Part shown: positions 61,978-64,000 of the stretch, one piece after another | Numbering within the stretch: the stretch's first letter is position 1 | How the letters are laid out: each line of letters begins with the position of its first letter | Source: Thiohalocapsa sp. | Lineage (GTDB): Bacteria; Pseudomonadota; Gammaproteobacteria; Chromatiales; Chromatiaceae | Direction: 5' to 3' | NCBI RefSeq assembly: GCF_022340605.1 | Contig: NZ_JAJDNQ010000027.1 | Coordinates: 54,619 to 118,618 of the forward strand | Length of the DNA: 64,000 nt | Translations under genes and position numbers: made by a program | Notes under the pieces: model-generated | Seen by the model: only the letters and a program-made list of their open reading frames with translations | What the model was told of the DNA's origin: nothing | Database searches by the model: none

Positions 61978-63540
61978 CTACGCGGAGGATGCGCCTGCGA
62001 GATGAACGTCGGCCAACTGCTTCAGGGCGATTCTGTCGACCTTGCCCGTCGGGTTCAGAGGTATTTCATCGAGGATGATGATTTCCTCCGGTGCCTTGTA
62101 GCCGACCTGAGATCGGGCCAGGCGAATCATCTCCTGGACGGTCGGCCGCGGCGCGCCCTGCTTGAGGGTGACGTAAGCGCGAACATTCTCCCCGTGCAAC
62201 AGGTCGTGGACGCCGACCACGCCGGCGTTCTCCACGGCGGGGTGGGCCAACAGGGCATCCTCGACCTCCTGCGGGCAGATGTTTGAGCCGTCGTGCACGA
62301 TCATCTGCTTCTTTCGGCCGTGGAACCACAAATAGCCGTCCGCGTCGGCCGTCATCTCGTCGCCGGTGTCCAGCCAGCCGTCCCGGATGGCTGCCTCGGT
62401 GGCTGCCTTGTCGTTCCAATAGCCCGACATGCAGCTGCGGGAACGGACCCAGATGCATCCCTCCGTGCCGGTTGGCACCTCTGCGCCGGCCTCATCGCGG
62501 ATCAGCATCGTAAAGCCTGGCATCGGGCGCCCAACCGAGCCCAGCTTGAACGGGCCGGACGGCGGGGTGATCAGCGCAAAGCCGATCTCGGTCATGCCGT
62601 ACCCTTCGTCGATGGGGAATCCGGCCAAGGCCATGAATTCGCGCTCCAGCTCGGAGGCCACCTTGTCACCGGCCGCTCGGCACAAGCGCAGCGATCCGAA
62701 GTCTTCATGCGTGGCGTTGTGGTCGCGCACCAACGTGAACAGGGTCGACGGGAGGATGCTGAGGACGGTGGGGCGCTGCGAGCGAAACAGGGGCAGCAAC
62801 TCATCGCCATCCAAGGTCCTGGGAACGACCAACCGCGCGCCGACGGACAACGCGGTCATGGACCAAACGAAGCCCGCGACGTGCGACAGGGACGACCCCG
62901 GCAGCATCACATCAACGGCGCCAAGCCCGATCCCGGCGGCAGCACTTGCCAGCATCCAACCGAGCGATTCAGCGGTATGCGTCACCCCCTTTGGCTTGCC
63001 GGTGCTACCGGAGGTGAAGAAGATGACCGCCGGGTCATCGGGCGCCAGCGCTGCCGGAGAGAATCCCGCGCTCTCCCGCTCCAGCAGCGACTCGAAGGAC
63101 ATCCCTCGGCCATCCGCGTTGCCGTATTCGATAACGCCGAGCGGCAAATCGCCCGCGAGGCGGCTCCTGGCGACGTCCTCATGGCGCTCGGCATGGGCGA
63201 GCAGAACCGACGCGCCACTGACATCGAGCGCATGGTCGATCTCGGGCGCCGTATAGCGGTAGTTGAGCGGGGTGGCCACCAGCCCGGCCTTGATGCAGGC
63301 GAGATAATGAACGATCAGCGCCGTGCGATTCGGCATCAGCGACGCCACGCGATCGCCCTTCTGCAGTCCGAGATCCAGCAGGCTTGCGGCGCAACGATTG
63401 CTGGCCGCATCCAATGCGCGCCACGACATCGAGGTGGTGGCAGACACCAGCGCGGGGACCTCGGGACGGTCGCCGAGACCACGGTCCAGCAACCTCGTCA
63501 ACAGCGCCGGCTCGCTCAGCATTGGCCCTGAAATTGACAT
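61978..63540 (-). CDS. AMP-binding acyl-CoA synthetase/ligase
   Basis: A 520-residue ANL-superfamily ligase that activates a carboxylic acid as acyl-AMP, usually then to the CoA ester. Motifs: FFTSGSTGKPKGVTHT (P-loop), GYGMTEIGFALI, DGWLDTGDEM, and the catalytic lysine region NPTGKVDRIALK. The substrate (fatty, aromatic or other acid) is not readable. GAGGTGA precedes the ATG at 63540. The gene stands alone. Confidence 0.9.
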   Translation of the reverse strand: MSISGPMLSEPALLTRLLDRGLGDRPEVPALVSATTSMSWRALDAASNRCAASLLDLGLQKGDRVASLMPNRTALIVHYLACIKAGLVATPLNYRYTAPEIDHALDVSGASVLLAHAERHEDVARSRLAGDLPLGVIEYGNADGRGMSFESLLERESAGFSPAALAPDDPAVIFFTSGSTGKPKGVTHTAESLGWMLASAAAGIGLGAVDVMLPGSSLSHVAGFVWSMTALSVGARLVVPRTLDGDELLPLFRSQRPTVLSILPSTLFTLVRDHNATHEDFGSLRLCRAAGDKVASELEREFMALAGFPIDEGYGMTEIGFALITPPSGPFKLGSVGRPMPGFTMLIRDEAGAEVPTGTEGCIWVRSRSCMSGYWNDKAATEAAIRDGWLDTGDEMTADADGYLWFHGRKKQMIVHDGSNICPQEVEDALLAHPAVENAGVVGVHDLLHGENVRAYVTLKQGAPRPTVQEMIRLARSQVGYKAPEEIIILDEIPLNPTGKVDRIALKQLADVHLAGASSA

Positions 63541-63699
63541 CGCATCACCTCTTCTGGGGATCTTCTCGGCAAAGGGCGTGTGGCAGGAGAGTTGTGCCGT
63601 GCAGGTGTGCCGGGGGGCGCCAATGCTGCTAGACGGCCGCGGCACTAGGTTACCCGGTTAGCAGGGCGACGTTCCCTAAGGGGAACGCCGATTTGGCGG

Positions 63700-63810
63700 C
63701 GCTTTATGCTCAGGGCGTGGGCGCAAGGTGTGCGGGCCAGGTGACGGCGGCTTGCCGGACGAGCCGGCATATCAGCCGCTGCGAGCGCTTGCGATTGATC
63801 TCCAGCCCCT
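63700..63810 (-). pseudogene. Possible IS3-family transposase remnant
   Basis: One minus-strand frame reads GLEINRKRSQRLICRLVRQA, close to the INRKRVQRLMR motif near the start of IS3 OrfB. It is short and adjoins the methyltransferase fragment, so it may be an insertion scar. Confidence 0.35.
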
Positions 63811-64000
63811 GTGTCTTCGATAACTTGTTAAGAATAACCAGTTCTGGGGAAGGACCATTGACACGCCGCCTTCGGCGCGGCAGAACGCGAGGCACCTTTC
63901 CAAGAAAGCTGTGGCAATATCATGTTTCGCATCTGGATGTTTCGCCTCGATGAAGCCCCTCAGCTTTTCGTCATGGTCAGCTAGCTTCCGAAATGGAACA
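63772..64000 (-). pseudogene. Fragment of a large adenine-specific DNA methyltransferase
   Basis: Running off the right edge, the minus strand encodes KLADHDEKLRGFIEAKHPDA, then HDIATAFLERCLAFCRAEGG and VSMVLPQNWLFLTSYRR before a stop at 63772. The pattern, F..R.L.....GG..S.VLPQNWLF..SYR, belongs to large Eco57I-type/BREX PglX-like adenine methyltransferases. The chain ends too early just after SYRR, where homologues continue, so it looks truncated or frameshifted. The upstream half is outside the window. Confidence 0.6.

Overview
The window is high-GC chromosomal DNA from a gammaproteobacterium. The evidence is conserved gene order: a uvrY/gacA response regulator, uvrC, pgsA and tRNA-Gly(GCC) lie in the same order as in enteric bacteria, lapB is next to pyrF, and oxyR carries Cys199/Cys208. 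The many intergenic palindromes and short tandem repeats, four c-di-GMP genes and cobalamin salvage genes would fit Chromatiales-type sulfur bacteria, but that placement is inference.

Layout. 0-5 kb: the end of a GGDEF gene, galU, pyrF, lapB, an SDR oxidoreductase and a small exported protein. 5-14 kb: cobalamin nucleotide-loop assembly and uptake (cobS, cobC, cobT, cobU, btuB with an upstream cobalamin riboswitch), interspersed with a DUF808 membrane protein, a metallophosphoesterase and a PAS/Cys-cluster protein. 14-22.5 kb: a CheB-CheR-PAS fusion, a six-PAS GGDEF-EAL protein, a WbuC-like cupin and a PmtA-like methyltransferase. 22.8-23.5 kb: an exported protein made almost entirely of 32 five-residue G-Y-D-K-D repeats. 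24-29 kb: ergothioneine genes egtB-egtD, then betaine-lipid genes btaA-btaB. 29.5-41 kb: glycogen metabolism (malQ, glgC, glgB) and dacB. This stretch is interrupted at 31-35 kb by a lower-GC island with an unrecognised 510-residue protein, a dead AbrB/PIN toxin-antitoxin module and a choloylglycine-hydrolase-family gene broken by a 102-bp MITE. 41-47 kb: a C-terminally truncated AAA ATPase, a Met-rich membrane protein, oxyR and rlmKL. 47.7-52.4 kb: tRNA-Gly, pgsA, uvrC, a family-5 uracil-DNA glycosylase and gacA/uvrY. 52.6-63.5 kb: a phosphodiesterase/pyrophosphatase-like protein, dnaE, a membrane GGDEF/degenerate-EAL protein, two small proteins and an acyl-CoA synthetase. The right edge holds a fragment of a large adenine-specific DNA methyltransferase on the minus strand, next to an IS3-like remnant.

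The spacers are unusually rich in dispersed repeats: a hexanucleotide (AACGAC)n element in four places, REP-like hairpins in several families, and heptamer arrays around uvrC. The best candidates for something undescribed are the 32-copy repeat protein, the MITE that restores an intact gene when removed in silico, the orphan protein in the 31-35 kb island and the hexanucleotide repeat family. I found no CRISPR array, prophage or complete insertion sequence.
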